From positions 16,823,252 to 16,887,251 of the forward strand of contig OZ024783.1 of the NCBI GenBank assembly GCA_964017065.1: a stretch of DNA of 64,000 bases, written 5' to 3'. Shown here piece by piece: positions 12,476 through 24,259 of this stretch (position 1 is the first letter of the stretch; each line of letters starts with the position of its first letter). Position numbers and translations under genes: made by a program. The stretch is from Haliclona indistincta (lineage: Eukaryota > Porifera > Demospongiae > Haplosclerida > Chalinidae). Below the pieces are notes generated by a model that ran no database searches, had not been told where the DNA came from, and saw only the letters and a list, made by a program, of their open reading frames with translations.

Positions 12476-14497
12476 CAGCTTCATTGACTAAGAATTGAAA
12501 ATCTCGTTGTGGGCACTCTGTAGCATGACAAGACTTGGTATGCAGCTAGACAGCTTAGTTATCTAGGGACGGACGGATCCTTTTTGATATAAGCTTTAGT
12601 TGCCGAGTTATGTTCACGCATACACTTGAAAATTCTTGATATGCAATGCTTTGTTCAGTCAAACCAACAGACGTAATGCTACAAGTGTTTCTTTCAAGCA
12701 ACCATTTCTGCTTGCTTGTGAGTGGGCGTGGCATCCCGTAACCTTAAACATGAACGAGTGCCACAAGCAACAAGCAGGAGTTGAAACAACGTGCCTTTGG
12801 GAGTAAATATTTTGTTGACCATTATAATACCTCGATCTACTAGTATCTATAACAGGGCTTTGCTGCTTCATTGCTCAATAATCATTGCCTAATGCTTGCA
12901 CCGTGGAACATACAGACGCACATACAGAGGAAGCAAATCAGTTGCTTATAATACCGGTGATACAATACCCTTCTGACTGCTGACAAGTAATTATAGACTA
13001 GTAAAAACTGAATGTTGATGATAACCAGCGGTCAACACATATAAAGCTTCAATGTGGTCTGGCAGTCTCTTAATCTTGTGTAAACAATACCCATAAACAC
13101 ATACTGAACTCACTTTTTGGTGTTTGATACGGTCTATGGCTCGGTCACCGTCGTAGTCTGTAGACTAGCTGACTGGAACTGCAGACAGCGCTGTCCATCT
13201 AGTTAACGGCAAAGTTATCGAAATCAAGCATAAAACGGAATCCACCTTGCTAAACAAAGAGAAAACCGACTCTGAAAGTAGACTGAAAGTCTGAATCTGC
13301 TCGAGTGTTGACCACGTGCTGGCAGTATACGGTCAGTGTGACTGTCACGTGAAATTTCAATTTTACATTGGCACGTGGTGTGTTGGATCTATGGAAGAAC
13401 ACGAAGAACAGAACGTGTGTGACTGACACGATGAGACATTGGTATACCTTCAGGACAGTACCGAGTTCATCTTTACGCCTTGAAAGTTTGCTGATGAACG
13501 CTAACAAAACAGGACTTGCGTTGTTGGTGAGTACATACTACGTGTAGATTGTATCGCTATCATTTCTTTTTGTGTGTAGTTCAATGTTGTGAACTCACTT
13601 TGATGAACAAAATCAGACAGCACATCTAAGAAAAGGTTAGTTTATTCACATGGCCTGTTATGTTGATATTTACTACACTGAGTGTCAGTAACTGCACACT
13701 TGGCATAATTATTTGTTCCTGTAATAATAAGACTTGTGTATGATCCTGATGCTTGCTTGTCTAGCTAGACAGTAGAAAGGTTAAGCTTTTGGTATGGTAG
13801 ATGATAAATACAACATCAAGAGATTGTAGCAAGTTCTCGAGTTAGGATGTGTGGTGTATATCATAGGAGCCAGACTTTATTAAATGTATGTGTAACTCTA
13901 GTAGAGCAGCCCAGTTTTGTAGCCAACGCAACATCTTGTAGACGTATGGTGCACTTTGACTGACTGCCCTGGTTTCATAGAAGGCACTGGCACACAAAAG
14001 CAAGCCCAGAGCATATCCACAGACTGAAAGCTTCAGATGCATGCCCTTGCGATTCTTAATATCAAATTACTTGTTGAGCGTAAGGTGTTCATTTTATGAA
14101 GTATAAATACGGTGGAACAAATAATAGCTTTGATACAGCCAATGTGAATTTCTTTGCACTTTCTAGCCGTCAATAACTCTTAATAATGTATCCCCATTGT
14201 GATGTCAAGTTCACCATAGTTTATACGTCTAGTCAGGAGTATATCAAGCCGGTGAAGCTGGCGAAAGAGCATGCAACTCCGTACTTGTTAGTGAACATGG
14301 CTGTCAGTTAAAAAACAGTTCTTTTTATGAAATAAACTTATGATTAAAACCCCTGAGAAACTGACCGTATTGATCATACAAGGAATCACTAAAAATAGAA
14401 TGGGCAATTATGTTTGGATTTTGCCGTATACAGAGTTGCATGCTCCCTTGTGCATGTCATCTCGATGGGCTCCTGGTCTAGTTTATGAACCTTTCCA

Positions 14498-14955
14498 ACT
14501 TTGTATTCTTCATTGAAATTTCAATGTACATACCTTTCCAACTTTTATTGAAATTTCAATGTATAATACCTTTCCAACTGTCATTGAAATTTCAATGTAT
14601 AATACCCTTCCAACTTTCATTGAAATTTCAATGTGTAGAATACCTTTCCAACTTTGTGATTGCAAGCTTATCATTGAAATTTCAATGTAGAATACCTTAC
14701 CAACTTTCATTGAAATTTCAATGTATAATACCCTTCCAACTTTCATTGAAATTTCAATGTAGAATACCTTACCAACTTTCATTGAAATTTCAATGTAGAA
14801 TACCCTTCCAACTTTCATTGAAATTTCAATGTACAATACCTTTCCAACTTTCATTGAAATTTCAATGTACAATACTTTCATTGAAATTTCAAAGTACAAT
14901 ACCTTACCAACTTTCATTGAAATTTCAATGTACAATAACTTTCCAACTTTGTATT
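14498..14955. repeat. Minisatellite B, about 37-bp units with ATTGAAATTTCAAT core
   Basis: About 13 units of the form CCTTTCCAACTTTCATTG plus AAATTTCAATGTATAATA. The core is a 14-bp palindrome that contains minisatellite A's 12-bp core. The 213- and 162-residue frames here are repeat artefacts. An inverted counterpart lies at 47305-48010. Confidence 0.95.
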
Positions 14956-15166
14956 CACAGATTATCTTTTTTTCTTTTAGACATAATCTGGAATACATTT
15001 CTCAAGAAGAGACATGATGTGTTGACTATAATTATTGCTCAAAATGATCAAAATTTACTAATTTCTTCAATACATTATTGCATATTGATCAATTTGACCA
15101 AAATACATGAAATTCATCAATCATAAAATAGAATTAGAAATTCCGCAACGAAAATGGAAGTGGTTT

Positions 15167-15816
15167 GTATGCCTCGTGGCTCCGCCCACCGAGGCATAAT
15201 GACCCACAGTACCTCTGTCTACAAAGCCCACAGCACAGACACTGGTAACTGCTGACAGAGCTTACACTCTTGCTCTGACTTTGGCAATCAGTACCGATTG
15301 TTATGACTGAACACATTCAAAAGGATCGGTCCATTCTAATGGGTATGAAGGTTTAACAAGCACTGACAACAACCCTCTTCCAAGCATTAAAAGTTTTTTT
15401 GTGATTACATATAGTGCCAGCATGAATATGGAATTTGTTAGTGCCACAAAAGCTCACTAATAAGCACTTGCAGTAAGGAATTAATAATAGTCAGAACAAC
15501 TAGTGATTGTATGGCAACATTGTTGAATTTCAACCACAAACGATTGTTCAAATGTAGATGAATCTTTCATGCATTCTATGAACAGAAAAACACTTGCCTT
15601 CCCAAAAACTTTATCAAGAACTTCTTCTGGATATAGAAAAGGTCAACTGACTTTGCCGTCTAACTTGAGACTGCTCCTAGGCCTGCTGCATAATAATGCG
15701 TGCTCTGTTCCTATGCTACTGGTTGCTGCCCGTATTGACCTACAAAAAGTAAACATACATGTATGACAGATGAAAGTTATTAGATAAACTGGCCTTTCAG
15801 TTCCTCAGTTTCGTTT
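15167..15816. other. Non-coding stretch
   Basis: Begins with a small hairpin, TATGCCTCG ... CGAGGCATA, at about 15168-15198. Related TGCCTCGG words occur near 6555. No exon is supported; the frame at 15569-15766 has no recognisable features. Confidence 0.4.
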
Positions 15817-16017
15817 TTATGAGCCCCAATCCTTGTGCTTTATTTTGATGCTGTAAATGCATTTCTTCCCTCGGATTCTCTGTCTGCATTCTTTCTTTTC
15901 TGCCTTTCCATGTTTTGAACCAATAAGTTTCATTCTTTGTAGTGGATCGCCCTCTACTTCGCCTGTACCACCAGCCATATGCCATCGCATCACAGAACCT
16001 GTTAGGACAGCCGCCAT
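15817..16017 (-). CDS. Small unrecognised open frame, 66 residues
   Basis: The minus-strand ATG at 16015-16017 has a good context (GCC before ATGG) and opens a Lys/Arg-rich frame with TGEVEGDPLQRMKLIGSKHG. It diverges from the putative gene at 16102, with 84 bp between the two ATGs, like a bidirectional promoter. An overlapping 148-residue frame in another phase is equally open. An AATAAA on the minus strand (15839-15844) lies inside the frame, which argues against it. Not recognised. Confidence 0.25.
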   Translation of the reverse strand: MAAVLTGSVMRWHMAGGTGEVEGDPLQRMKLIGSKHGKAEKKECRQRIRGKKCIYSIKIKHKDWGS

Positions 16018-16101
16018 GGCCCGCCAGTATTCCCCGCGTTATGTTCGCGGTGCGTTTTGATTGGTCGAGGACAACTCGATTGGGCGCCAAAACATAGAAA
16101 G

Positions 16102-16438
16102 ATGGCGGTGTTGCTCGCGGTGTTGTATGAAGCACGCGTGGAGCTCGAAGTGACGAAGTCCCTGGAAGTGAGTGATGATCTGTACTGTATGAGTCGCGTG
16201 AGGAGGGCAATTGTGATTTGTAGTATCTGTGCTTAGAGAACATTAAGCTAGCGTGGTAGTCAGTGTGAAACGTTCCTAGTTGATGTGAATTTTGGTATAT
16301 TTTTAGTATACATGTAATTAATATAGTTCGTTTATGTGCAGTAGTTTACAGGTGCCTCTTGTCCTAGAATTGTGTTAGTAACATGATTCTTTCTATAGGC
16401 CATAGTTCACAAAGCTGTTTGTCCTAAGCAAGAGAATG
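16102..16438 (+). CDS. Putative gene start, two short exons
   Basis: AAAGATGGCGG gives a strong start at 16102. Exon 1 (16102-16167) encodes MAVLLAVLYEARVELEVTK plus three residues and ends at GTGAGT in phase 0. Exon 2 begins at 16399 (after CTATAG), or at 16406, from which a 33-nt phase-0 exon ends at ATG followed by GTAAGT. Downstream, exon-like units homologous to exon 2 are repeated at 17330-17710. A possible last exon (from 17879, GAAGTATGCAGAAAG..., stop at 17912) precedes AATAAA at 17979. The route between exon 2 and the end is unresolved. Function unknown. Confidence 0.35.
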
Positions 16439-17325
16439 GTAAGTCATTGCCAGAAATGTAATACATTTTTCGGACATTTGCTGTTTACGTATGAAAACGG
16501 ACCACAAAACTACAAATGTTTACTATGACTCTTGGAGAAGCTATTAAACTGCATTGGTGCTCTAAAACATCATCCTCTACCACAGGCAGACGGTCAACAT
16601 GCATACCGGAATAAGAACGTATTGCAAGCAATGGTGGACGAAGAAACAAGCCATGGAACACACCTTTCAGCTTCCAGACGCCCCATAGCGTTTGAATCAA
16701 CTACTCTACACTGCTAGAAGACACAAGGAGTTTGCTAACAACCTACTACTTGATCGCTGAAGCAATACAGCCACGAAATAACTGTTTCTAGACCTGACCG
16801 TATTATGGTTTTATCTAATTATCTGTAAATTTTACCTATTTTTCGCTATTTTCATGCTAAAAATGGAACGCCCAAAATTCACCTACCAGAAACAAAATAT
16901 GCACCAGGCGAAGCTATTTATAGCCTAGTACAACAATCCCCGTCGAACTAGTGAATCTTTGTGCGATCTACTTAGAAAAACGGTTTCGAAATTTTGAAAT
17001 CTCCATTTTGTACAACATTTTGTATTACGCCATTGAGGAAATAGTGCAGAAATAGCATCGCGATTTGGAACGGTGAAACTACGTGCGAGCGCTTATAAAC
17101 AGCCATGACAGGTTAGCTAAGGTACTGTTATCTATGAATCACCGTCGAACTAAGGAATCATGTTGCTCGTTGGCTACTGGCGTGGCGTTTTCTTGGTCCT
17201 CTCAATGCTCGCCATACGTTTCCCCGCGTTAATTTACGGGAAAATATACGGTCAATTATTGTCCGTGTCCAATTATTTCTGGCAATGTGATATGTGTTGA
17301 AAGATGTAACTTTTCCGTACCCTAT
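16439..17325. other. Probable intron or non-coding stretch
   Basis: Holds an open frame at 16532-16717 that could be an exon after CCACAG at about 16585, but its phase does not match exon 2 of the putative gene. Otherwise nothing recognisable. Confidence 0.3.
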
Positions 17326-17712
17326 AGTTCACTGACAAACACTCTTCAACCTATAGGGAATAGAATGGTAAGCAATAATGTTGTTTGATGTTACTTTTCT
17401 GTACCCTAGTTCGCTGACAATCACTCTTCAACCTAGGGAATAGAATGGTAAGCAGTATGTGTTGTTTGACGTTACTTTTCTGTACCCTAGTTCGCTGACA
17501 AGCACTCTATAACCTAGGGAATAGAATGGTAAGCAATAATGTTGCTTGATGTAACTTTCTGTACTCTAGTTAGCTGACAAGCACTCTTCAAGCTAAAGGG
17601 ATAGAATGGTAAGTGATTATTTGTTGTTTGATGTAACTTTCTTCTATACCTTAGTTCACATGAACTTCACAAGTGGCTGTTTGACCTAGGAAAGAGAATA
17701 AGTAAGCATTGT
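17326..17712 (+). repeat. Tandem exon-like units, about 85 bp, 5 copies
   Basis: Each unit has a pyrimidine-rich stretch ending in CTAG, then TTCGCTGACAAGCACTCTTC, then GGAATAGAATG followed by GTAAGC. It looks like acceptor, exon and donor. The last unit (from 17655) resembles the exon at 16406-16438 more closely. Exon lengths differ by 1-2 nt and some frames hold stops, so the copies may be untranslated or decayed. Confidence 0.6.
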
Positions 17713-17978
17713 GTGTTGCTTGATGTAACTTTCTATCTGTACGCTGTAGTTACGAGTGACATGGATAAGAGGACAGTATGTTCTGACTACATGATCTAGA
17801 GAAGATGCAGTTCTTTGACAAAACTAGTAAGTTTTGTCTTCACAGTATTCACATTTTAACATTTTGTTGTTATCTAGGAAGTATGCAGAAAGTCTAAGAG
17901 AAAGAAAAGTTAAAGAGAAAGGCAGAACTTAGCAGCATTGACTATTTTTATTACTTTTTATGTAATTATTTTTTTGGA

Positions 17979-17984
17979 AATAAA
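17979..17984 (+). terminator. Candidate polyadenylation signal AATAAA
   Basis: AATAAA in an AT-rich context, about 67 bp after the stop of the possible last exon of the 16.1-kb gene. Canonical hexamer only; no transcript evidence. Confidence 0.35.
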
Positions 17985-18296
17985 AATTTTATACGTGAAA
18001 CCAGTAAAAATTCTCAGTAGTAGTTTGCATGCTGATTTACAATGCTGTATACAAATGGAGACATCTGTGTACAAAGCAGTTTGCATAAAACGCTAACTGG
18101 AAACCACAGTTTACAAGCTGGGAAACCCCCAGTTACCAAGTTGTAAATCGTTCTTGTAAACTGTTGTCCGTTCGCAAGAGTTTACTTGCTGATTTCCCAC
18201 AATTCCCAAAGCTGGCAAACTACTGGTAACTTCTAGTTAACAAGACGGTATGCAACTTGGATACCGGGGCTTTTAGCCCTGTGGAAAAATTATATG

Positions 18297-18890
18297 TTAA
18301 CCCTTTAACCCCTAATGTCGCCTTTTGGCGACATACATACTTCAGACACCATAACTTTATCAAAAGTGTTAAAATATCCCAAAATTAAGCCAAATTGAAG
18401 AATACAAATAACCGCAAAAAATTGACTGGTTTTCGGCGCGCCCCGGCGCCAAACGTTATGGCGACGGCATTTCTATGGCTTCAGTGAAAATTCACAACTT
18501 TTTAGGAAAAACAAAATGGCTGCCAAGAAAATTGGGACATTTTATGGCTTCAGGGTGCTCGGAAACACATTTTTGGACATTCTCTATGATCTGGGCTACA
18601 TTTTGCACTCACCAAAACCACTGCTATTTGTGTGTACTTTTCAGCAGCCAGCCCCAAAGTACTTACTTTGAGCAAAATTTGACGATGTCGTTGCACTTTA
18701 TCGGCTTCACTTTCGAAGTGGGAGGGGCATATTGACCGACTTGAGTGTGGGCAATTGCGGCTACTCACTGGGGTAAAAGGATGCAAATTTGAGACCAGTA
18801 GCTCAAAAGACACGAGATATTCACGAGAGAAGTGGTCAGCATTTACGAGGTTAAAATTTCAGCTGGATAATTTAGTAATTAAAGGGTTAA
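18297..18890. mobile_element. TTAA-flanked MITE, piggyBac-like, 586 bp
   Basis: TTAA target duplications (18297-18300 and 18887-18890) flank CCCTTTAAC... on the left and ...TTAAAGGG on the right. TTAA duplication with CCC...GGG termini is the piggyBac pattern. The interior open frames show nothing recognisable and no transposase. Confidence 0.7.
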
Positions 18891-19591
18891 GATTCACAAC
18901 ATTGAAGTATCAATCCACATTAGCTCAATGGTACATGTTATGAACAGATCAACCATGAAACTCTGATCTGTAATGCAGACAGCATGGCGGAGGAACAGGA
19001 TGTGTTTCATGTTTCAGCTCTGAAATGAGAACACCTTGTTAACCAGAGAAAAATGATAGTGTCCAACTGCAGATTTTAGTGGGATTCCACTGTATTGAAA
19101 GATTTCAACAGTAGACTGAGATAGTTAAATAACTTGTAAATACCGCTTCCATTTATGGTAATGTCTGTATATAAACTCATCTCAGTATGAGGTGTATGAA
19201 TCACACTAGGCAATATCTATGAACTAAGTGTTCTTCACTTAGTCAAATTTAAATCATCATAGCAATGCAATTATTACCTCCATAACACGTACTATGACTG
19301 CATACTGTTATCAACAAACAAACTCTCATAACTTTGCAATCAAAGTGCTGAAAAGATAAGCGCTTGAATCAAACTGTATAGCTAAAGATAGCGCTTTAAA
19401 TATCACAAAAGAACGAAATCACAAGCATGCACAGTCGTTTTCCACCTAAAATTAATTTCTGTGCATTTTCCAATATTGTGTCACATATGCACTGTTTGTA
19501 GTTCACACTATTATTAATACATACTATTTATCATCCCACTAATAGTGAGCTGGGTCTACTGTACTTGTATAAAGCATCTTAGTAAGCCACA
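18891..19591. other. Non-coding stretch
   Basis: About 700 bp of AT-rich sequence with no supported gene, RNA or repeat. Confidence 0.5.
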
Positions 19592-19864
19592 CACTGCAAA
19601 AAATCGGGTGGAACATTCCCACCAAAATTGGTGTATTTTCTATGTTACAAATAGCACACTAGTTTAGGTGGAAATTTTCCACTTATTACGTGGAATTGCT
19701 TTCCACTCTTCTACAGCAGATTTTATTTCCTTATTTCGGTGTAATTTATTCACTAACTTTGGTGAAAACCTTTTTTGGCTGAATCAATAATATACATGCA
19801 TGAGGCTGTTAACAGTCTTGATAATAACACAATGCTATTATAATCATTAACAGTTTTAGAGTGT

Positions 19865-22629
19865 TCAGTTTCCTTTCTGTACGCTGGTTAAGGCAGCCAA
19901 GATTGCTTGCACCTTAGTGTGTATGTCTCCTGGTGTCTTTCCAAGTAGCAAAATCTCTAAAACAGAGAAAAAGAGTGAAGTTCCCTTAGGATACTCTATG
20001 TTGAAACAATAGTATCCTGCCAATAGTGCAGTCATAACTTCTTGCAGTGGACAAACAGTGAGCACTTTCCGCTCAACTATCAGCATAGCTGATTTTTGGT
20101 TGTAGAGTATTATAGGGGTAGGAGGTGCCACTTGACTCGCTGCTTCCTCGACTACAACACATTCCTAAAGAGGGATAAAACCGAAACAGAAAACCAATAA
20201 TGCTTACTGGTACAAAGGAGATGTGCATGTCTGCCAGGCCACTATTTTTCATTTTGCCGTGGTCAGGTAGCATCACTTGTAATGCAGGAATAGCATTGAT
20301 GACATCTGTGCAATCATTGTTAAAAATTTAATTGTATGAAAATTAGAGCTTACTTGGATCACTACTATTGAGGTTCTTCAGAAGACCTCGGACCTCCTTC
20401 TTGGATGAAATCATTGCCAGTGACATGATCTTGTCTGCTGATGATGCCCACTGCTCACGAGCATCCTTTCTCACGTCACAGTTGCCTATCACCCGTGAGA
20501 ACTCCCTGATGAGCTAGAAACAGTTACAACACAATTATTGGACATGTCACAATGAATTATCTATACCTCTTCAAAGTTTCCAAGGAATGGAAAATTTTCC
20601 AAAGTTGAAGAAACTAGACAGGCCCCCTTCACAATGGCGGCATGCCGTTGTGTGTAAGTAGCTTTCATGAGCTCCAGCACCACCTGCACATTTGGGTGAA
20701 CCTTCTTGTGTTCTTGAAGAAGCAGCCTTTTGTGCCGTTGATAAGACACTTCGTCCTCTTCGCTCTCATCATCCTGCAGTGGCCTCTTTATTCCATTCCT
20801 TGCAGGCTTGTTGGATATACGGACCATGTCCTTCGGTGTTCTCCTGCAATCCTTCATCCTCGATACTATTCCCTTGACTATGTGTCCCTATAAAAATATT
20901 AATGACATTATTGTCTTCTTACAGCAGCATAATAATAGAACTAACACACGCTCCCCCAGCTGGTGATTCCAGGAATGGATATTGCTCGACTACTTGCAAT
21001 CCAATGCTCTCATACTCTTGGGAAGTTGGATAGCACTTGATGGCATAAATGGCTTGTGCAATGCGGTGCAGAAACCGACTTAGCACCTCAGGTGGTACTA
21101 CCTTTTCATTCAGTGCTGACTCAACAACTGGTGGATATATAGTTTCTGGGAAAAGGGAATGGGGTAGGTATTTTGGTGGAAAATTTGTCGTTAACAAGGT
21201 GGAATTTTTTTATTGATTTCTGTGAGGGTTGTAGAGGAAGAGAGGCTGATGATGACGAGGCATCTGTTGACTGTAACAACTGTAAACTTAAAGTTTCTCT
21301 CTCATTATATAGGTGTACCTCAATATCATCAGATGCTTCCATCATTGGAGGGTCTTGTGGCGACAATTCTTCCAACTACATTAAAAAATTATTATAAAGC
21401 ACGAACAGTAATATTAATTTTTATCAGCTATACCACATATCCCGAGAATTCTCCTTCGTCATTGACCTGTATACGAAAAATTACCATAATTCCGGTAATA
21501 ATTATTATTTATACATGTACACACAAATTAAGTTCATTTACAGTAATAACTTTGAAAAGTACAACAGATTCACTTTTCTTTTAACATTTATACATCCACT
21601 ATGATGATAATTTAATATACTTACTGCATGATAATGTGCTTTCCACATTTCGTAGTCCTCATCTGGTAGATCATAACCATTTTCAATTCTTTTTTTGTAC
21701 TTTTGAATAGTTTTAGGTGAGAAGTTTACAGAGGTCACCTCATGCTCAGTGGGTGCTGGGTCAAACTCCTCCATTTGAAGGTGCTAAGAGAAGAGAAAGT
21801 ATAGAAATGTTAGAATTATGATTCAGTTAGTTTCATTATAGCTATTGGCATAAACTACAATTCGGTCAGTTACGCACGTAGCTAGCTATAGGCATTAACT
21901 ACAATTCAGTCAGTTACTAGCTAGTTAGCCAGTTACATATAGCTAACTAAAACACAACAGGGAGCTAGCTAAAGGGAGCTAAGGGAGCTAACTACAATTC
22001 ATTCAGTTAGTCAGCTACTACAATTCAGAGCTAGCTAAAGGCATAAACTACAATTCATTCAGTTAGCTAGCTACTACAATTCAGAGCTAGCTAAGGGCAT
22101 AAACTACAATTCGTTCAGTTAGCTAGCTACTACAATTCAGAGCTAGCTAAGGGCATAAACTACAATTCATTCAGTTAGCTAGCTACTACAATTCAGAGCT
22201 AGCTAAAGGCATAAACTACAATTCATTCAGTTAGTCAGCTACTACAATTCAGTCACTAATTTTGCTAGCTGACACAATAGGTAGAATTACAAGTCAGTGA
22301 GTTAACAAAGCACGTACAACAACTGTATAGCAAAAAATACCTTTTTGATAACAGACTTCACTTTTAGGCGTAAGCCTGCTTGGGGTACCAATAGGCAGAA
22401 CTCTTGGACATCCTGAATCAACTGCTCTAAAGCTTGTCCATCCACTCCATTCTCTAATGCATGTATACACAAGTAAATGATAAACATAGCTAGCGGTTAG
22501 CGCCAAACAATGTTGTGCGTGGGCTAGCTCACCAGTGAACATATCGATGGTGTCTGAAGGTATTCCACCGTTTTGTAGGAGCTGTGCCACATCAGAAACA
22601 GAAGCATCTTCGAGGCTATTTAAGTTCAT
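19865..22629 (-). CDS. SAM-domain SAMD3-like transposon protein
   Basis: ATG at 22627-22629. Exons with matching phases are 22533-22629, 22341-22453 and 21625-21783. Further exons cover about 21375-20940 (IKCYPTSQEYESIGLQVVE), 20893-20570 (MKDCRRTPKDMVRISN), 20519-20355, about 20310-20213 and 20167-19865 (stop). The first two exons build a SAM domain (LEDASVSDVAQLLQNGGIPS ... ENGVDGQALEQLIQDVQEFC) split by an intron. The C-terminal part, with YYCFNIEYPKGTSLFF, fits the SAMD3-like family often found in animal transposons. Near 21145 the frame changes without a clear intron (after PTPFPFP), so this copy may be frameshifted. It is transcribed away from the C2H2 gene at 22796. The assignment is from remembered family features. 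Confidence 0.65.
21835..22262. repeat. About 60-bp tandem repeat in an intron, about 6 units
   Basis: Repeats of GGCATAAACTACAATTC, ATTCAGTTAGCTAGCTAC and TACAATTCAGAGCTAGCTAA. It fills the intron between exons 2 and 3 of the SAMD3-like gene. Confidence 0.9.
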
Positions 22630-22795
22630 GGTAAAAGAACGCAGCTATGGAGCTTGCAGTAGTAGATTTTTTGGAAGATGATGTAGCGGCTGCATGCGAA
22701 CGTATCCCGCGCAAACTCTTGATCCCGCGCAAAACTCAACAACCAATAGAATTGTATCCCGCCAACTCGTTACTACTTTTTAGCGGCTAATTAAG

Positions 22796-24258
22796 ATGGC
22801 TGTGTCTACATCGAGGTCTACATGTACCAAGATAGGTTGTTTCTTGTGTTCTTCATTTGCCGGCAACTGTTTTCGTGATGTTTACCGGCACATTCAAGCT
22901 GTCCATGCTCACGAGCCAGGCTTTCAGGTAACCTGTGGTCTCAACGGTTGTCCCCATATGTACAACAAATTTGGATCATACAAGATGCACCTGTATCGTA
23001 ATCACTGGGATGTGATGTTTCCAACAACTTACTCTGCTGTACCTAGTGAGTGATTATTAGTGAGCTATGATACCTTGTGTATAGCCACTACACTAGGTCC
23101 AGAGGTTAGTCCTGTTCATGAGATGAGTAATGACGATATGAGTACCGAAATGGGTGATTCCGATAACAGCGATAATGACGGAGTTGATCTAAAGCAGTCT
23201 GCTGCCTTATTTATATTAAAGACAGCAGAGTCGCACAACATACCTATATCAGCGATGGAAACTATATGCACTGATATCACTTCACTGGTAGAGTTGTGTG
23301 TACGTGAGTCAATCTCAGAGCCTTTTGCAGAGCTTGAAACCAGCCAAAAGCAGACTAAGTACTTTAGAGAGAGCTTGGGCTTACTAGTGAGTGTGATATT
23401 AATAATTGATTAGTTTTGAATAAACACTCTGTTAAACAGGAACCAGAAGAACGAGTACTAGGTTTTCATTACAAAACCTCGCCAGTAGACAGTGAGATTG
23501 AACGAGTAATTGATGCTTGTTATGATGTGCCACTTTTATCTTCACTGCAAAACCTACTAAAGAACACCTCTGTTATGGAGCAGGTATATAATACTAGTGC
23601 TGGTTTAGATTATTATTATATTATTATAGATCTCAGTGGCGGATCTAGGATTGGAGAATGGGGGTTCTCAGTTGAATGGGCGCGCCCGCGAATTTTTGAA
23701 AACCACGCCCACTTCCGGTCAAAATATCGTCTATTTTGCGTTGAATTTCTTATTCGCTTGCCAGCTGACTACAGCCTTGCAGGTGGTGAATGTGGGACAA
23801 CCCCTAGTTATGTTGTGTAAACTAAATTCCTCATAAGGTATGGCAATTAATGTAGCTTGTGAATATCATTATTGAGCGCAAAGGGGGGTTCGCGAGCACC
23901 TCTGGATCTACCCTAGATCCGCCACTGGATCTTCAATGGCCACCAGCTTTCAGATGGGCGGTATGGAGACTACTGTGATGGGAAGCAGTTTAAGTCACAT
24001 CCTCTGTTTAGTATAGATCCACATGCTCTGCAGCTGATGATGTATTATGATGACTGTGAGGTTTGTAACCCATACTCAAAAGTGCACAAACTTGGTGAGC
24101 CGGATCTGGTTTCTTTTATTATTATAATTTGTTCGTGTATAGGACTCTTTTATTACACAGATGTATTTATTGGCAAGCAATCAGATTTCATTGACTATCA
24201 CCCATATTACACACATCAAACATTCAATGCAATAAAGGACTACATTGTACTCAAATAA
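22796..24258 (+). CDS. C2H2-finger transposon protein, truncated
   Basis: ATG at 22796. Exons with matching phases are 22796-23045, 23097-23386, 23440-23583, 23929-24094 and 24143-24258 (TAA). The N-terminus has two C2H2-like fingers (C-X2-C-X12-H-X4-H in CFLCSSFAGNCFRDVYRHIQ, then CGLNGCPHMYNKFGSYKMHL). Later come VPLLSSLQNLL and DGKQFKSHPLFSIDPHALQ, then YYDDCEVCNPYSKVHKLGLF, which I recognise from a family of animal EnSpm-associated proteins. Relatives continue well past HKLGLFY; here it stops about 35 residues later, so the copy is truncated. A 294-bp MITE (23634-23927) separates the acceptor TATTATAG from exon 4, which probably breaks splicing. AATAAA overlaps the stop. Confidence 0.65.
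23634..23927. mobile_element. MITE with CAGTGGCGGATCTAGG ends, 294 bp
   Basis: Inverted ends CAGTGGCGGATCTAGG and CCTAGATCCGCCACTG, flanked by GATCT on both sides (23629-23633, 23928-23932). CAGTG ends resemble hAT MITEs, but hAT duplications are 8 bp, so the superfamily is uncertain. Confidence 0.85.
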
Positions 24259-24259
24259 A

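Larger units (their letters stand above)
7278..15166. mobile_element. Large TIR element with twin palindromic minisatellites, copy 1
   Basis: Both ends carry the same 34-bp inverted repeat, starting AAACCACTTCCATTTTCG and ending GGAATTTCTAAT. The 7.9-kb span includes a 3.6-kb later insertion (8859-12475), so the element was about 4.3 kb. From left to right it has the TIR, about 400 bp, minisatellite A, a unique core, minisatellite B, about 200 bp and the TIR. An opposite-orientation partial copy (47305-53042) matches it segment by segment, and each copy lacks the other's insertions. No transposase frame is recognisable; the frame at 13250-13507 (minus) matches nothing I know. Target-site duplication is at most 2 bp (GT) and uncertain, so the superfamily is unassigned. 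Confidence 0.8.

Noticed and set aside
14485..15126. 213-residue repetitive frame and its minus-strand counterpart
   Set aside because: Produced by minisatellite B; the same happens at 47.2-47.9 kb.
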